This document shows positions 26,518-35,590 of a DNA stretch of 64,000 bases, in pieces; positions within the stretch are counted from its first letter, which is position 1, and the number at the start of each line of letters is the position of its first letter. The stretch lies in the NCBI RefSeq assembly GCF_042263505.1, contig NZ_JBHKFI010000012.1, positions 62,001-126,000 on the forward strand, read 5' to 3'. Both the position numbers and the translations under genes were made by a program. Origin of the DNA: Bacillus_BE sp042263505 (lineage in GTDB: Bacteria > Bacillota > Bacilli > Bacillales > Cytobacillaceae). Below the pieces are notes generated by a model. It saw nothing but the letters and a program-made list of their open reading frames with translations, had not been told where the DNA came from and did not search any database.

Positions 26518-27296
26518 TATCACAATAAAGGACACCAATTGTGATGATAGCCCCCCTTTTAAGAAAGCTCTGTATATCTTAGTAACGGGTTCCGTAACTA
26601 TCGCCAAACGGCAATTTACACAGGAAAATGCAAACCAAAATGTAATCCTTTTTGCACTAGAAAATGTAGGACAACTGGTAAGGTTAGAGAGATTAAAAAA
26701 CATTAGAAATAGCAAGGGTTTATACCTTTGCTATTTCTGCTTTTAATGGCTAATTCTTTGGATTGCGAATTATGCTCATTAAGAAGTTTACAAACCATTT
26801 TCGCCTTCTCCTTATCGATTTCGTGTAGGTATGAGAATTCATAGGCGGAGAATTTCCTGCTAATGTATAGAGAGGAAGCTAAAGAAGCAGATATAAGCGG
26901 AGATATTCCGCTTAACTGCTCTAAATAAGACAAAATACAAAGATTTGGATAATGTAAACGGAAAAACTCCCCTTATTTTTAAGGAAATATGGGTATTTCC
27001 CAATTTAGACGGAATTTTACCGTTTATTTTTCATACACAGTAAAATCAACATTCAGTTATAACAGAGGCTAACCTTAAATTAAAAAAAACAATATTTTTC
27101 TGTAGATCCATTTGCAAGTAAAAATGTCGTGTATTTTGCTATTGTTTCCTTTTTTAAGGATAGAAACATAAGAAAAGCTAAGGATGATTTATTTGGCCCC
27201 TCAGCTTTTCATAAGTATGGTACAATTAATAACGAATTTAATCATTAGCTTTAATGCTTTGATTGGGGACTGACATGCTGGAACATGTCAGTCTCT
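26518..27296. other. Intergenic region with several hairpins
   Basis: No convincing protein gene. It holds TCACAAT/ATTGTGA (26519-26543), a near-perfect 14-base stem AGAAATAGCAAGGG/CCTTTGCTATTTCT (26705-26738) with As and Ts on both sides that could work as a terminator in either direction, AAGCGGA/TCCGCTT near 26897-26915, and a larger arrangement of TAAACGG/CCGTTTA arms around 26958-27029. A minus-strand frame at 26703-26933 shows plausible protein-like text (FSAYEFSYLHEIDKEKAK) but no clear ribosome binding site; it may be part of a dispersed Bacillus repeat. Confidence 0.4.
27268..27293 (-). terminator. Hairpin next to the 27-codon gene
   Basis: A perfect ten-base stem GACTGACATG/CATGTCAGTC with a six-base loop starts three bases after the stop of the small minus-strand gene. 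No T-run follows on that strand, so it may be a terminator or an RNA-stabilising element. Confidence 0.45.
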
Positions 27297-27380
27297 TTAA
27301 AATATACTTCCTATCATTAATACTAAACCAGAAGCCACAACCACACCTATAGCTGTAAAAGTAAATTTAATGCGTTCCAT
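27297..27380 (-). CDS. 27-residue membrane peptide
   Basis: A very short gene with an excellent AAAGGAGG site seven bases before its ATG. The product reads MERIKFTFTAIGVVVASGLV and continues with a hydrophobic LMIGSIF end: one membrane helix with two positive charges at its N-terminus. It is not part of an operon: the neighbours are 780 and 420 bases away. Function unknown. The quality of the binding site and the clean hydrophobic profile are the evidence that it is real. Confidence 0.6.
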   Translation of the reverse strand: MERIKFTFTAIGVVVASGLVLMIGSIF

Positions 27381-27802
27381 TTGATTTCCTCCTTTATAAT
27401 TGATTAATTATAGTTTAAGGATCAAAAATGAAACTTTTATGAAATTTTGCATGGTTTTAATGAAAAAAAATATTGTCCTTTTTTGAATTCAATGTATTCT
27501 AACAATCTAAAATATTGTTTTTATGACAGAATGTGTTTATACACAGAATGATTATATTTTCTTCCATACTCAAGTTCAGTAATTACTCTTATCCAAAACT
27601 CAGCTAAGCCAAATTCCTCTTATTAAAATCAATCCTATATAGGTAAGGCTATTGCTGCTTCTTCCTCTTATATATGCCTCGCTCTCTTAATGAAGCATAG
27701 TTTTGCCGCTCTAATGACAATAAATCCGGAAAAGTGTCTACTTTACTATTCTTTTTATGCACTCAATACCAAAAAAGGTTAAAACTTAAAATATAACTTG
27801 AT
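27381..27802. other. AT-rich intergenic region
   Basis: This 420-base stretch between the small membrane peptide and the phosphoesterase gene shows no gene, no clear terminator hairpin and no repeat that I can recognise. It should contain the promoter of the 27-residue peptide at its left end. Confidence 0.5.
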
Positions 27803-28684
27803 TTAATTCCAAACACCCATGATAGGTTTACTTGTTTTAGCCTTGCCCGCATGGGATAATCCGTATATATCCTCTACTGTTCTTAATAAGTTAAAATGAT
27901 TAACATCTATATTATATTGTCCTTCTTTTACCATTGGTCCCACAAAGAAGGTTGGTATGATATTTTTATGTGACCCTTCATCTTCATCCCATGTAACAAT
28001 CAAAAGACTGTTGTGGTTTTTGGCCCATTGTACATATGGGTCTATGTGTGCTTTTAACCAGTCATCTGCCTCCTTGATAGTCCCATCATGCATATCGTTA
28101 TTAAGGTTTGGAATGACAAATGAGACCGTCGGTAATTCAGAGAAATCTTTCGGAAAGTTTTTTAACGGTTGATTAGTCTCTTTTGGAACATTCGTGAAAT
28201 TTGTCCAAGGATTGTGCCTTCGAGCATATCCGGTTTTCTCATACTCCTTATTATAGCCGACTGAAGGCATCCCCTCCGAATACCCCTTAAAAGAATAACC
28301 TTTTTCAATTAATTCACTTGCCAAGTTATCAGTAGAGAATTTTAAACTTGGCATTTCATCATCCGTAACTCCTTGATTGGAACCTGAAAATATATCTAAA
28401 TAATTTGGCTGGCTGGGATGCTCGATTGCATGGTAATTTGTAAAGTTAGCTCCATGTTTCATTAATGAATTTATATATGGTGCGGATGAATTTTCAACAA
28501 TCTGGCTTTTAGAGTGGTTTTCCTCAACAACAATCAAAATATGGTCAATCTTCGGAAGTGTTGCTTCTTCAACCTCTTTATGAACAGCCTTCTCTTGTGA
28601 TGTCTGCTTATTAGGTGTGTTGTGACTACAGGCACTTAACAGGATGATCATGACGGTAATTAAAATTTCCCATTTATTCCTCAT
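27803..28684 (-). CDS. Lipoprotein phosphoesterase (acid phosphatase/phospholipase C-like superfamily)
   Basis: Exported phosphoesterase of 293 residues. The signal ends in a lipobox LLSAC, so the protein is anchored outside the membrane. Motifs of the phosphoesterase family (related to AcpA and phospholipase C) are IVVEENHS near the N-terminus, the HPSQPNYLDIFSG segment bearing conserved metal ligands, PNLNNDMHD and TWDEDEGS. It would act on phosphate esters outside the cell. It lies close to the alkaline phosphatase, but no Pho box is evident; a 20-bp palindrome stands in its promoter. GGAGG precedes the ATG. Confidence 0.85.
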   Translation of the reverse strand: MRNKWEILITVMIILLSACSHNTPNKQTSQEKAVHKEVEEATLPKIDHILIVVEENHSKSQIVENSSAPYINSLMKHGANFTNYHAIEHPSQPNYLDIFSGSNQGVTDDEMPSLKFSTDNLASELIEKGYSFKGYSEGMPSVGYNKEYEKTGYARRHNPWTNFTNVPKETNQPLKNFPKDFSELPTVSFVIPNLNNDMHDGTIKEADDWLKAHIDPYVQWAKNHNSLLIVTWDEDEGSHKNIIPTFFVGPMVKEGQYNIDVNHFNLLRTVEDIYGLSHAGKAKTSKPIMGVWN

Positions 28685-28736
28685 CGATTCTTTCCTCCTT
28701 CTCTACTACTACAACAAAGAATATCACAATGTAAAG

Positions 28737-28756
28737 ATGATTGAAATTTCAATCAT
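28737..28756. promoter_or_regulatory. 20-bp perfect palindrome upstream of the phosphoesterase
   Basis: ATGATTGAAATTTCAATCAT is its own reverse complement and lies about 50 bases before the start codon of the minus-strand phosphoesterase gene. It is well placed to be an operator for a dimeric regulator. Confidence 0.5.
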
Positions 28757-28830
28757 TTTACAAGAAATTGCCTTATCAAACGAAGAGTATGAATAACCAA
28801 TCTTATTTTGGATATTAAGAACCGTTTAAT

Positions 28831-28863
28831 ATAAAAAAATGAGGGGAGTAGTGACCCTCATTT
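28831..28863 (-). terminator. Terminator of the cell-envelope cluster
   Basis: Perfect nine-base stem AAATGAGGG/CCCTCATTT; on the minus strand it is followed by a run of Ts (As at 28833-28839 on the plus strand). It ends the transcript of the gtrA-type gene and those upstream. Confidence 0.85.
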
Positions 28864-28902
28864 CTTCATTTGCTAGAAAAATTCATCATGACGACTATCA
28901 TT

Positions 28903-29316
28903 TCACAGTTCTTCATGTTTCATAACCTTAAAAACAAATACCTTTTGGCATAAATAATTCAGTACTGTATAAAATCCTGTACTAATGAATACTGCGATGT
29001 CTGTTTTTATACCCGATGTTAAATTACTATTCCTCAAAACCCATTCTACAATATTTCTGCCTATAGTGTAGGAAACAACATAACAAAATAAAATAACTGC
29101 GATGAACCGAAGCATGCTTTTGGTTATTGTGCTATGGCTCCGGAAAGTAAAGCGACGATTCAAGAAGTAACTAACTACTGCACCAATAGAATTTCCAAGA
29201 CATGTTGATATCCAATAGGAAAGGCCGGCTAGATGCAACAGTATATACATAACGGATAAACCAACCACTGTATTCAGAAAGCCAACCATTAAAAAACGAA
29301 CAAACTGATAGTTCAT
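28903..29316 (-). CDS. GtrA-family membrane protein
   Basis: Small protein of 137 residues with four membrane helices and the GtrA pattern (RFLMVGFLNTVVGLSVMY at the start, NRRFTFRS in the middle loop). GtrA proteins are thought to flip undecaprenyl-phosphate sugars across the membrane. It overlaps the glycosyltransferase upstream by four bases, a pair known from serotype conversion and from B. subtilis. It probably helps decorate the cell wall or a surface polymer. Confidence 0.88.
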   Translation of the reverse strand: MNYQFVRFLMVGFLNTVVGLSVMYILLHLAGLSYWISTCLGNSIGAVVSYFLNRRFTFRSHSTITKSMLRFIAVILFCYVVSYTIGRNIVEWVLRNSNLTSGIKTDIAVFISTGFYTVLNYLCQKVFVFKVMKHEEL

Positions 29317-30311
29317 TGATTCTTTAGAACAACTTTTTGAAGCTGTTTACCTACAGTATGATTTGAAAAAGTATCTTTTTCAACAGCAAATCTCGGGCGA
29401 TGCTTTACTTCTTGATAGATTTTTCCGATATATTCACCTATTATACCAATTCCCATTAATTGTAATCCACCTACAAACCAAATCGAAATCATTAACGAGG
29501 TCCAACCTGTTTCCGTTTGTCCGAGAAATTTTTGAATAAGTATATAAAATCCTACAGCTACACTTCCAATAACTGATAAAAATCCCATCATGGTTACAAA
29601 TCGGATGGGCGCAACGCTAAAGGAGGTAATTCCATCAAATGCAAAGGCAAGCATTTTTTTCAAAGGATACTTCGATTCCCCGGCTAACCTTTCTTTCCGA
29701 TCATAATAAACTTTTGTTGAGGGAAAACCAATCAATGGAACAAGTCCCCGTAAGAATAAATTGGTTTCTTTATATTTTAATAATTCATCTAAAGCTTGTT
29801 TGCTCATTAAACGAAAGTCAGCATGGTTAGGAATTAAATGAATCCCCATTCTATTCATTAAACGATAGAATCCAACCGCTGTTGACCGTTTAAATAATGT
29901 ATCCGTACTGCGGTGATCTCTTACACCGTATACAATATCAAAACCATCTATAAACTTCTCAACGAAAGTACGTATAACACCAATATCATCCTGCAAATCA
30001 GCATCAATTGATACTACACAATCTGAGCGCTTATTAGCCGCTTCCAGTCCAGCTATAAGAGCATTTTGATGACCAGCATTGGCAGCTAATTTTAGTCCTT
30101 CTATATTTGAGCTTTGTTTTGTTATCTGCTCAATTAAATTCCATGTTCCGTCCTTACTTCCGTCATCTACGAATAAGATCGTGCTCTCAAAAGAAATGAG
30201 TCCATCATACATTAACTCTTGGAACACTCCAGATAACTGAGAAGCAGTCACAGGCAAAACCTCTTCTTCATTAAAGCAAGGGACAACAATGGTTAACACA
30301 GGCTTGTTCAT
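29313..30311 (-). CDS. ykoT: Membrane-bound family 2 glycosyltransferase (YkoT-like)
   Basis: GT2 enzyme of 332 residues. The catalytic domain is N-terminal (VVPCFNEEEVLP, then LFVDDGSKDGTW, SIDADLQDD with the DxD metal motif) and two C-terminal membrane helices follow, as in GtrB/DPM1-like polyprenyl-phosphate sugar transferases and B. subtilis YkoT. It should transfer a sugar from UDP- or GDP-sugar to a lipid carrier for the GtrA-type protein to flip. It stands between the GtrA-type and the YkoS-like gene. Confidence 0.88.
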   Translation of the reverse strand: MNKPVLTIVVPCFNEEEVLPVTASQLSGVFQELMYDGLISFESTILFVDDGSKDGTWNLIEQITKQSSNIEGLKLAANAGHQNALIAGLEAANKRSDCVVSIDADLQDDIGVIRTFVEKFIDGFDIVYGVRDHRSTDTLFKRSTAVGFYRLMNRMGIHLIPNHADFRLMSKQALDELLKYKETNLFLRGLVPLIGFPSTKVYYDRKERLAGESKYPLKKMLAFAFDGITSFSVAPIRFVTMMGFLSVIGSVAVGFYILIQKFLGQTETGWTSLMISIWFVGGLQLMGIGIIGEYIGKIYQEVKHRPRFAVEKDTFSNHTVGKQLQKVVLKNQ

Positions 30312-30335
30312 TTAACTACTCTCCCTTACAAATAA

Positions 30336-32021
30336 TTAATTTACTTCATACAGATATATTCGCCAAGCAGAATCTTTTTGGTCAAATGCTTTTTTTAAAA
30401 TGAGTCCATTGCTTTTGGCATTCATAATTGGGACACTTGAAAATATATATTTTCCACCCATTTTTTTGAACACATTTGTATTTAGCTGCAAATGATGAAT
30501 TTTCTTTTTAGAATCCTTTCTAAAATCGTAGTTCTTTCCTAATTCAGCAACGAATATATAGCATCTGCCACCCCACTCATCAAAATACTTCTTCAGGACA
30601 GCATTCTTATCTAACTCAGCAGAAATCATTTTTCTAAATTCGTGCTTATAATCTAACGAATAATAATTGTTGTACGTATCAAGGGTATAGAACCCATTAT
30701 ACTGTGCAATCGCTGGGTGCAATCCGATGCTAGCGACTCGATAGCTGCTTTTCGGTTCTCCGATATATTGGCTGATTTCTTCAAATTGCTTAGTTGCATA
30801 AAACTGTTTAAAGGAAGGATACCCTACCACTCTATATCGTATTTCTTCATTGAATCCCATCAAAATAATGATTTGAACGATTAAACAAATTTTAACGAAC
30901 TTCTGCCAGCCTTTTCCCTTGCGCCAAAGAATATATCCTCCAACTGCAAACATGAGATAAATAATGAGCGGTCTCAAAAAATGAAATCTAGCAAAATTAA
31001 ATGTATTCAATAGCTGAAATTTCTCTTTCAGAGGTTCCCATCCTTTATAAAACCAAAAGGCATACCAAACTGATAGAATGATATTTAGAAAAAATAAAGA
31101 CAAATACCGTTTTTCTAATAAATTCTTCGCTTTTCCTTTGATGGCCCATATTGCTATAAAAGAAAGCGGCACAATGATAGGAGTATGCAGCGTCATGACA
31201 TGAGTATGGCCTAAAAAATAATTTTTGATGGCTAATCGAATACTGTGCCAAAAGCCTAAGTAAGAACTCAAGAATTCATTTCTGCTTGTTGGTTCTTGAG
31301 GGAAAACTAAAGAATAAATAAGTCGATATTCTATTAGTAAATAGATCGCTGTCATCAAAGCAATGCTTCCAAAGAATATCCAATTTCCCTTCTTTTTTAC
31401 AAGCCAATCTCTAAGCCATAATAACCCCATAGCCACAAGGAAGAAGAAGAATCCTAAAACAAAACTTGAATAGAATGGTAAAAATATAAGCGCTATCCAT
31501 TCCTTCCAAGAATATGTTCCATTTCTAATATTCAAAAAAGCCCATAACGCAAGCGGCATTCCGAGTGTACTTAACATTCCTGAAGGCCAAAATGGAGTCA
31601 GCGCAAATGCAAGTGAAACCCATACGCGAATCCAATCGCCATTTTTTTCTTTAATGAAGTGGGTTTTTAATAAAAGATACATGCCGAAAAAAGCAAAAAA
31701 CCTAGTTATTACTTGGCTAATTGCATAAGCAAACATTGAAGGAAAAAGTTCATGTAGCCACTCTATTCCGCTAAACTCTGTTCCATAAGTATTACGAGGT
31801 ATTCCATTGATAACCTGTGGAACAACTGAATGAATATCTCCAAATAACTGCCCGCTATTCTTTAAGACCTTATACCAAGCTATGTTCGAATCCAGATTAT
31901 CATGAATCCTTATATGTGCGTTTTCTCCTAATATAAACAATGGAGAAAGATATAAAATTAATAGAATAGAGGCTAAAAAGAGATGTTTTTTTTCCCTAGT
32001 CCAGGACTTCCAAGTATTCAT
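30336..32021 (-). CDS. ykoS: Polytopic membrane protein, YkoS-like (DUF6044)
   Basis: Large membrane protein of 561 residues with about eleven hydrophobic segments and a C-terminal soluble part, matching the length of B. subtilis YkoS, which also neighbours a GT2 gene. The overall shape (helices, large loop after helix 1 with IRIHDNLDSNIAWYK) is that of GT-C-type sugar transferases using lipid-linked donors. It may transfer the sugar delivered by the YkoT/GtrA pair to a surface polymer. Function is not established. Confidence 0.78.
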   Translation of the reverse strand: MNTWKSWTREKKHLFLASILLILYLSPLFILGENAHIRIHDNLDSNIAWYKVLKNSGQLFGDIHSVVPQVINGIPRNTYGTEFSGIEWLHELFPSMFAYAISQVITRFFAFFGMYLLLKTHFIKEKNGDWIRVWVSLAFALTPFWPSGMLSTLGMPLALWAFLNIRNGTYSWKEWIALIFLPFYSSFVLGFFFFLVAMGLLWLRDWLVKKKGNWIFFGSIALMTAIYLLIEYRLIYSLVFPQEPTSRNEFLSSYLGFWHSIRLAIKNYFLGHTHVMTLHTPIIVPLSFIAIWAIKGKAKNLLEKRYLSLFFLNIILSVWYAFWFYKGWEPLKEKFQLLNTFNFARFHFLRPLIIYLMFAVGGYILWRKGKGWQKFVKICLIVQIIILMGFNEEIRYRVVGYPSFKQFYATKQFEEISQYIGEPKSSYRVASIGLHPAIAQYNGFYTLDTYNNYYSLDYKHEFRKMISAELDKNAVLKKYFDEWGGRCYIFVAELGKNYDFRKDSKKKIHHLQLNTNVFKKMGGKYIFSSVPIMNAKSNGLILKKAFDQKDSAWRIYLYEVN

Positions 32022-32031
32022 TGTTTTACCC

Positions 32032-32931
32032 TCACAACCTATTATCTAAAACCATGACCTTTTCTTTTTGTAAAATCTGACTCATATATTGTAGTACCGG
32101 CTCTCTTAATTCATGCTTTTTTAAAGCATATTCAATATTGGTTAGGATAAATCCCAGCTTTTCTCCTACATCATACCTAGTTCCTTCAAAATTTAAGGCA
32201 AATACATTTTGCGTTTTGCTTAATTGTTGTATACTGTCTGTTAACTGTATTTCACCTTGAATTCCACATTTTTGATTATCTAAAATGGAAAAAATGTCGG
32301 GAGTTAAGATATAACGTCCCATAATCGCTAAGTCAGATGGTGCTTGACTTAAATTTGGCTTTTCAACAAGGTCTTTCACCTCGTATAATGGACCCTTTTC
32401 ATTTAGTGGATCAATGATTCCATATCGGCTTATTTCACTAAATGGTACATGTTTGACTCCTACAACCGTTGACCCTGTTTTTTCATACACCTCCATAAGC
32501 TGTTTGATACATGGGACCTTAGACTCTACAATATCGTCACCTAATAAAACAGCAAATGGCTCATCACCAATAAACTTTCGGGCACACCAAATAGCATGCC
32601 CAACTCCTATTGGTTTTTTTTGTCGAATGTAATGAATATTGACCATTTCGGAAACAGCCCTAACTCGTTCAAGAAGTTCAAATTTCCTTTTTTCCATAAG
32701 CATATGTTCCAATTCAAAATCATAATCAAAGTGATCCTCGATCGCTCTCTTTCCTTTTCCCGTTACTACAATGATATCTTCAATCCCAGAATGAATCGCT
32801 TCCTCGATAATATATTGAATCGTTGGCTTATCTACAATTGGCAGCATTTCTTTTGGCATGGCTTTTGTAACAGGAAGAAATCGAGTACCTAATCCTGCAG
32901 CTGGTATGACAGCTTTTTTTACTGGCTTCAT
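32032..32931 (-). CDS. gtaB: UTP-glucose-1-phosphate uridylyltransferase
   Basis: GtaB-family enzyme of 299 residues making UDP-glucose. Clear motifs are the nucleotide-binding AAGLGTRFLPVTKAMPKEML near the N-terminus, the VEKP motif (DLVEKPNLS) and GTRYDVGEK near the C-terminus. UDP-glucose would feed the glycosyltransferases of this cluster. The protein could be a paralogue (YtdA-type) of the housekeeping GtaB. It is ten bases upstream of the YkoS-like gene, with GAGGGTGA before its own ATG. Confidence 0.93.
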   Translation of the reverse strand: MKPVKKAVIPAAGLGTRFLPVTKAMPKEMLPIVDKPTIQYIIEEAIHSGIEDIIVVTGKGKRAIEDHFDYDFELEHMLMEKRKFELLERVRAVSEMVNIHYIRQKKPIGVGHAIWCARKFIGDEPFAVLLGDDIVESKVPCIKQLMEVYEKTGSTVVGVKHVPFSEISRYGIIDPLNEKGPLYEVKDLVEKPNLSQAPSDLAIMGRYILTPDIFSILDNQKCGIQGEIQLTDSIQQLSKTQNVFALNFEGTRYDVGEKLGFILTNIEYALKKHELREPVLQYMSQILQKEKVMVLDNRL

Positions 32932-33011
32932 GGCTATTGTTCACCCTCATAATATTTTTATATAAATATATGAGCTCTTCGATTATCCAAAAGATAGTTG
33001 GTTGATGGCGA

Positions 33012-33710
33012 TTAGCAACACAATAATTCATCTATCCTTACACATGAATAACCTTTACTCACTAATTCATTTAAAACCTCTTTTAATGCTTTAATTGTAT
33101 TTATTGGTGCATTGGAGTCTGCTCCAAGAGTGTCTCCACTATCGTGCAATAGGATAATATCCCCTTTCTTTATTTTAGATAGGAGCCTATTTTTTACCTT
33201 TTGACTTCCTCCTGTACTTCGCCAATCCCCAACCATTAGTGACCATAAAATGATTTTGAATTTTCCTCTTAGAAAATAATCAAATATATTCATTAATCCC
33301 CAAGGAGGACGATAATAAATTGGTTTAACTCCCGTTATTTCTTTTATAATCGTTTCACAATGCTCCAATTGCCTGCGAACAGACCAGGGAGCCATTACCC
33401 AATTTGAACGGTGAATATAATTATGGACCCCTATTAAATGTCCTTCCTGATGCATCCGTTTTATTAAATCCGGATGTTTCTCTGCCTTTGAGCCTAATAC
33501 AAAAAAAGTGGCTTTAATATGATATTTTTTTAATAAATCAAGAAGGATGGGAGTATATATTTCGTCAGGTCCATCGTCAAATGTAAAAGCAATTTTGTTA
33601 GAAGATTTATTCCTCCTAAATATTTGGAATCCAAAACCAAATGAAAGAATATATGGAACGATCGTATATAATATTAATAAGGAGAGGATCAAAATGATCA
33701 TCTTATACAT
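33012..33710 (-). CDS. Polysaccharide deacetylase (NodB/CE4 family), membrane-anchored
   Basis: CE4 enzyme of 232 residues with one N-terminal membrane helix. All five NodB motifs are visible: TFDDGPD (metal and base), the second motif GVHNYIHRS, RPPWG, LWSLMVGDW and ILLHD. It should remove acetyl groups from N-acetylglucosamine of peptidoglycan or a related polymer at the cell surface. The downstream 81-base gap leads to gtaB. GAGGTGA precedes the ATG. Confidence 0.9.
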   Translation of the reverse strand: MYKMIILILSLLILYTIVPYILSFGFGFQIFRRNKSSNKIAFTFDDGPDEIYTPILLDLLKKYHIKATFFVLGSKAEKHPDLIKRMHQEGHLIGVHNYIHRSNWVMAPWSVRRQLEHCETIIKEITGVKPIYYRPPWGLMNIFDYFLRGKFKIILWSLMVGDWRSTGGSQKVKNRLLSKIKKGDIILLHDSGDTLGADSNAPINTIKALKEVLNELVSKGYSCVRIDELLCC

Positions 33711-33786
33711 GCCGAATGTTCACCTCTATGTTTCCTTATCATTTTGTCAAAAAGGAAAGGAAAATTTCTATTAATTGATAATACAA

Positions 33787-34947
33787 CTAACAGATTATTT
33801 GCTTTTGTCCACTGTCCATTACATTCACAATAGCATTAAGTGCATCAATGGAGGATGTTCGAATTCTTCGGTATTGCTCTGTCCTATGTTGAATTGCTGT
33901 TAATGATTTTTCATCATTTAAAAAATTTTGAATTTTTGATCGTAAATCATGTTCATTTTTAGCTAGAAAGGCAAGACCGGATCTCAATAAATAATTGGCA
34001 TTGTCTTCTTCTTGACCCGGTAATGGATTCATGATTAATAATGGAACCCCCATTGCTAATGCTTCAGATGTCGTTACTCCGCCGGGTTTAGTGATTAATA
34101 GATTGGATATTGCCATTAATTCCTGGACTTCTTCGCAAAAACCCAGTAATAATACATCATGTTTACAATTTTTTACCTCCAGTTCAAATTGTTTTTTTAA
34201 TTTATGATTTCTCCCACAAACGATAATCAGTTGAAATGATTGCGATATGGAGTCTAATACGTGAAGAGTTGATAATCCTTTTCCAATATATCCTTCGCCT
34301 CCACCCATCATTAAAATAGTGAATTTATTTGGATCCATTCCGTATTTTTTCAAAAGCTTCTCCCGGGGTTGTGTCTCTATGAACCTTTGACGTATAGGGA
34401 TGCCAGTTACTTTTATTTTGTATTCCTCTATACCTTGTAAAATCAATTGATCTCTCAGTCGATTTGTCCCAACTAAATATTGATCTGTATGTGGATAAAT
34501 CCAATAGGAATGGTCTGTATAATCAGTAATAATGGTTACAGTAGGAATATTGATTAAGCGATGTTGTTTAAGGTTAGAGAGGATTCCTGCAGCAAAAGGA
34601 TAGGTGCTAACAACTACTGAAGGCTTTACCTCTCGAATCACTTCAAGTATCGAATGCATTCCAAAAGTAAAGATTGAATTTAACTTGGTAGAGAAAGAAT
34701 TCCTTACACGAGTTTTCCTATAAAAGTAACTGTATACTTGAGGAAATTTTTTGATACTGCTTTTATAAAAGAAATTACTGATCGGGTAAAGGTACGGATG
34801 AATCCATTCCATCGTATCTAAAATAATGGGAATGGTACCGGGAAGAGTAGATTCCACTGCTTCACGAATTGCGTTTGCCACTTGATTATGACCTTCACCA
34901 AAAGTCGATGAAAGGATAAGGAATTTTTTATTTTTCCCTTTACTCAT
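33787..34947 (-). CDS. UgtP/MurG-like processive glycosyltransferase
   Basis: Glycosyltransferase of about 386 residues in the MGDG-synthase/UgtP family, which in Bacillus builds glucosyl-diacylglycerol, the lipoteichoic acid anchor. Visible are the N-terminal ILSSTFGEGHNQVANAIREA loop and the C-terminal donor site (ITKPGGVTTSEALAMGVPL). ATG 34947 is chosen since GAGGTG stands nine bases before it; the GTG at 34959 is inside that site. It is the first gene of the minus-strand envelope cluster, using UDP-glucose from gtaB. Confidence 0.88.
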   Translation of the reverse strand: MSKGKNKKFLILSSTFGEGHNQVANAIREAVESTLPGTIPIILDTMEWIHPYLYPISNFFYKSSIKKFPQVYSYFYRKTRVRNSFSTKLNSIFTFGMHSILEVIREVKPSVVVSTYPFAAGILSNLKQHRLINIPTVTIITDYTDHSYWIYPHTDQYLVGTNRLRDQLILQGIEEYKIKVTGIPIRQRFIETQPREKLLKKYGMDPNKFTILMMGGGEGYIGKGLSTLHVLDSISQSFQLIIVCGRNHKLKKQFELEVKNCKHDVLLLGFCEEVQELMAISNLLITKPGGVTTSEALAMGVPLLIMNPLPGQEEDNANYLLRSGLAFLAKNEHDLRSKIQNFLNDEKSLTAIQHRTEQYRRIRTSSIDALNAIVNVMDSGQKQIIC

Positions 34948-35070
34948 ACCTTCTAACACCTCAATTCCTCTTTCTGGATTTGATTTAATTATAGAACTGG
35001 ATGTTTAATTTCTTCTGAATGTTACATTAAAAATTAATGAATAGTATTTAAAATTAATTTCATCTTTATC

Positions 35071-35270
35071 CCGCCTTAACGGGCAGTAAGACACCCACCT
35101 CGGGGATTCTGCGTATGCAAAGAAGATAGGTGGGGGATCAACTGCCCGTAAAGGTCCGACGACGGACAGGACGTCCTAGTCAGGCGAAGCCACAGGACGT
35201 GGCGCTATGAGCGTGATTGGTTCAACTAACCATCAGTGGGGGATGAAGAAAACCCCCACTGATGGAAGTT
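35071..35270 (+). ncRNA. GC-rich structured element, possible mobile-element RNA
   Basis: A 200-base block much richer in GC than its surroundings, made of consecutive hairpins: outer ACGGGCAGT (35079-35087)/ACTGCCCGT (35141-35149) enclosing CCCACCT/AGGTGGG; GTCCG/CGGAC (35154-35167); the palindrome AGGACGTCCT (35168-35177); GGC-GAA-GCC (35183-35191); and a perfect 13-base stem CCATCAGTGGGGG/CCCCCACTGATGG (35230-35265). No protein frame runs through it. The layout recalls the guide RNA (omega-RNA/HEARO) or end structures of IS200/IS605-type elements, here without tnpB or iscB. The strand is assumed. Confidence 0.5.
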
Positions 35271-35287
35271 TCACTTTATGAAATTCG

Positions 35288-35325
35288 AAAAACCCAGCAT
35301 CCTATTGGATGTGGGTTTTCCTTAA
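35288..35325. terminator. Terminator-like hairpin
   Basis: Arms AAAACCCAGCATCC and GGATGTGGGTTTT pair with one bulge around a four-base loop, with Ts on the plus strand and Ts on the minus strand from the AAAAA run. It may close a transcript of the structured element. Confidence 0.65.
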
Positions 35326-35347
35326 TCTCTATATCCTTCATACTAGG

Positions 35348-35506
35348 ATGATTGTTCAAAATGACAAATCTGTTTTTTATAATCCAGTTGAATCCCCACC
35401 GCAAGAGGTAATGGTTGGATTTTATCTAATGCGTGGGAAGCCTATTCCCTTAGTTTATGCTAATGGAGACATAAATTTATATCAATTTCAATCATTAAAC
35501 AAATAA
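35348..35506 (+). CDS. Doubtful short frame or gene fragment (52 residues)
   Basis: A short frame starting at ATG 35348 (MIVQNDKSVFYNPVESP) with protein-like composition but only a weak AGG before the start. A terminator-like hairpin follows at 35591. I do not recognise the sequence. It may be a fragment of a lost gene. Confidence 0.3.
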   Translation: MIVQNDKSVFYNPVESPPQEVMVGFYLMRGKPIPLVYANGDINLYQFQSLNK

Positions 35507-35590
35507 ATTTTTCAATTCTGTTCTGAGATTGAAGAGATGGAAGAGAGGATTATTTTTAGTATGCTCTAGAAACTGTAATAAGAAACAAGC

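Noticed and set aside
26509..26715. Minus-strand frame of 68 codons after phoA
   Set aside because: No binding site, and it overlaps the phoA stop and hairpins; not supported.
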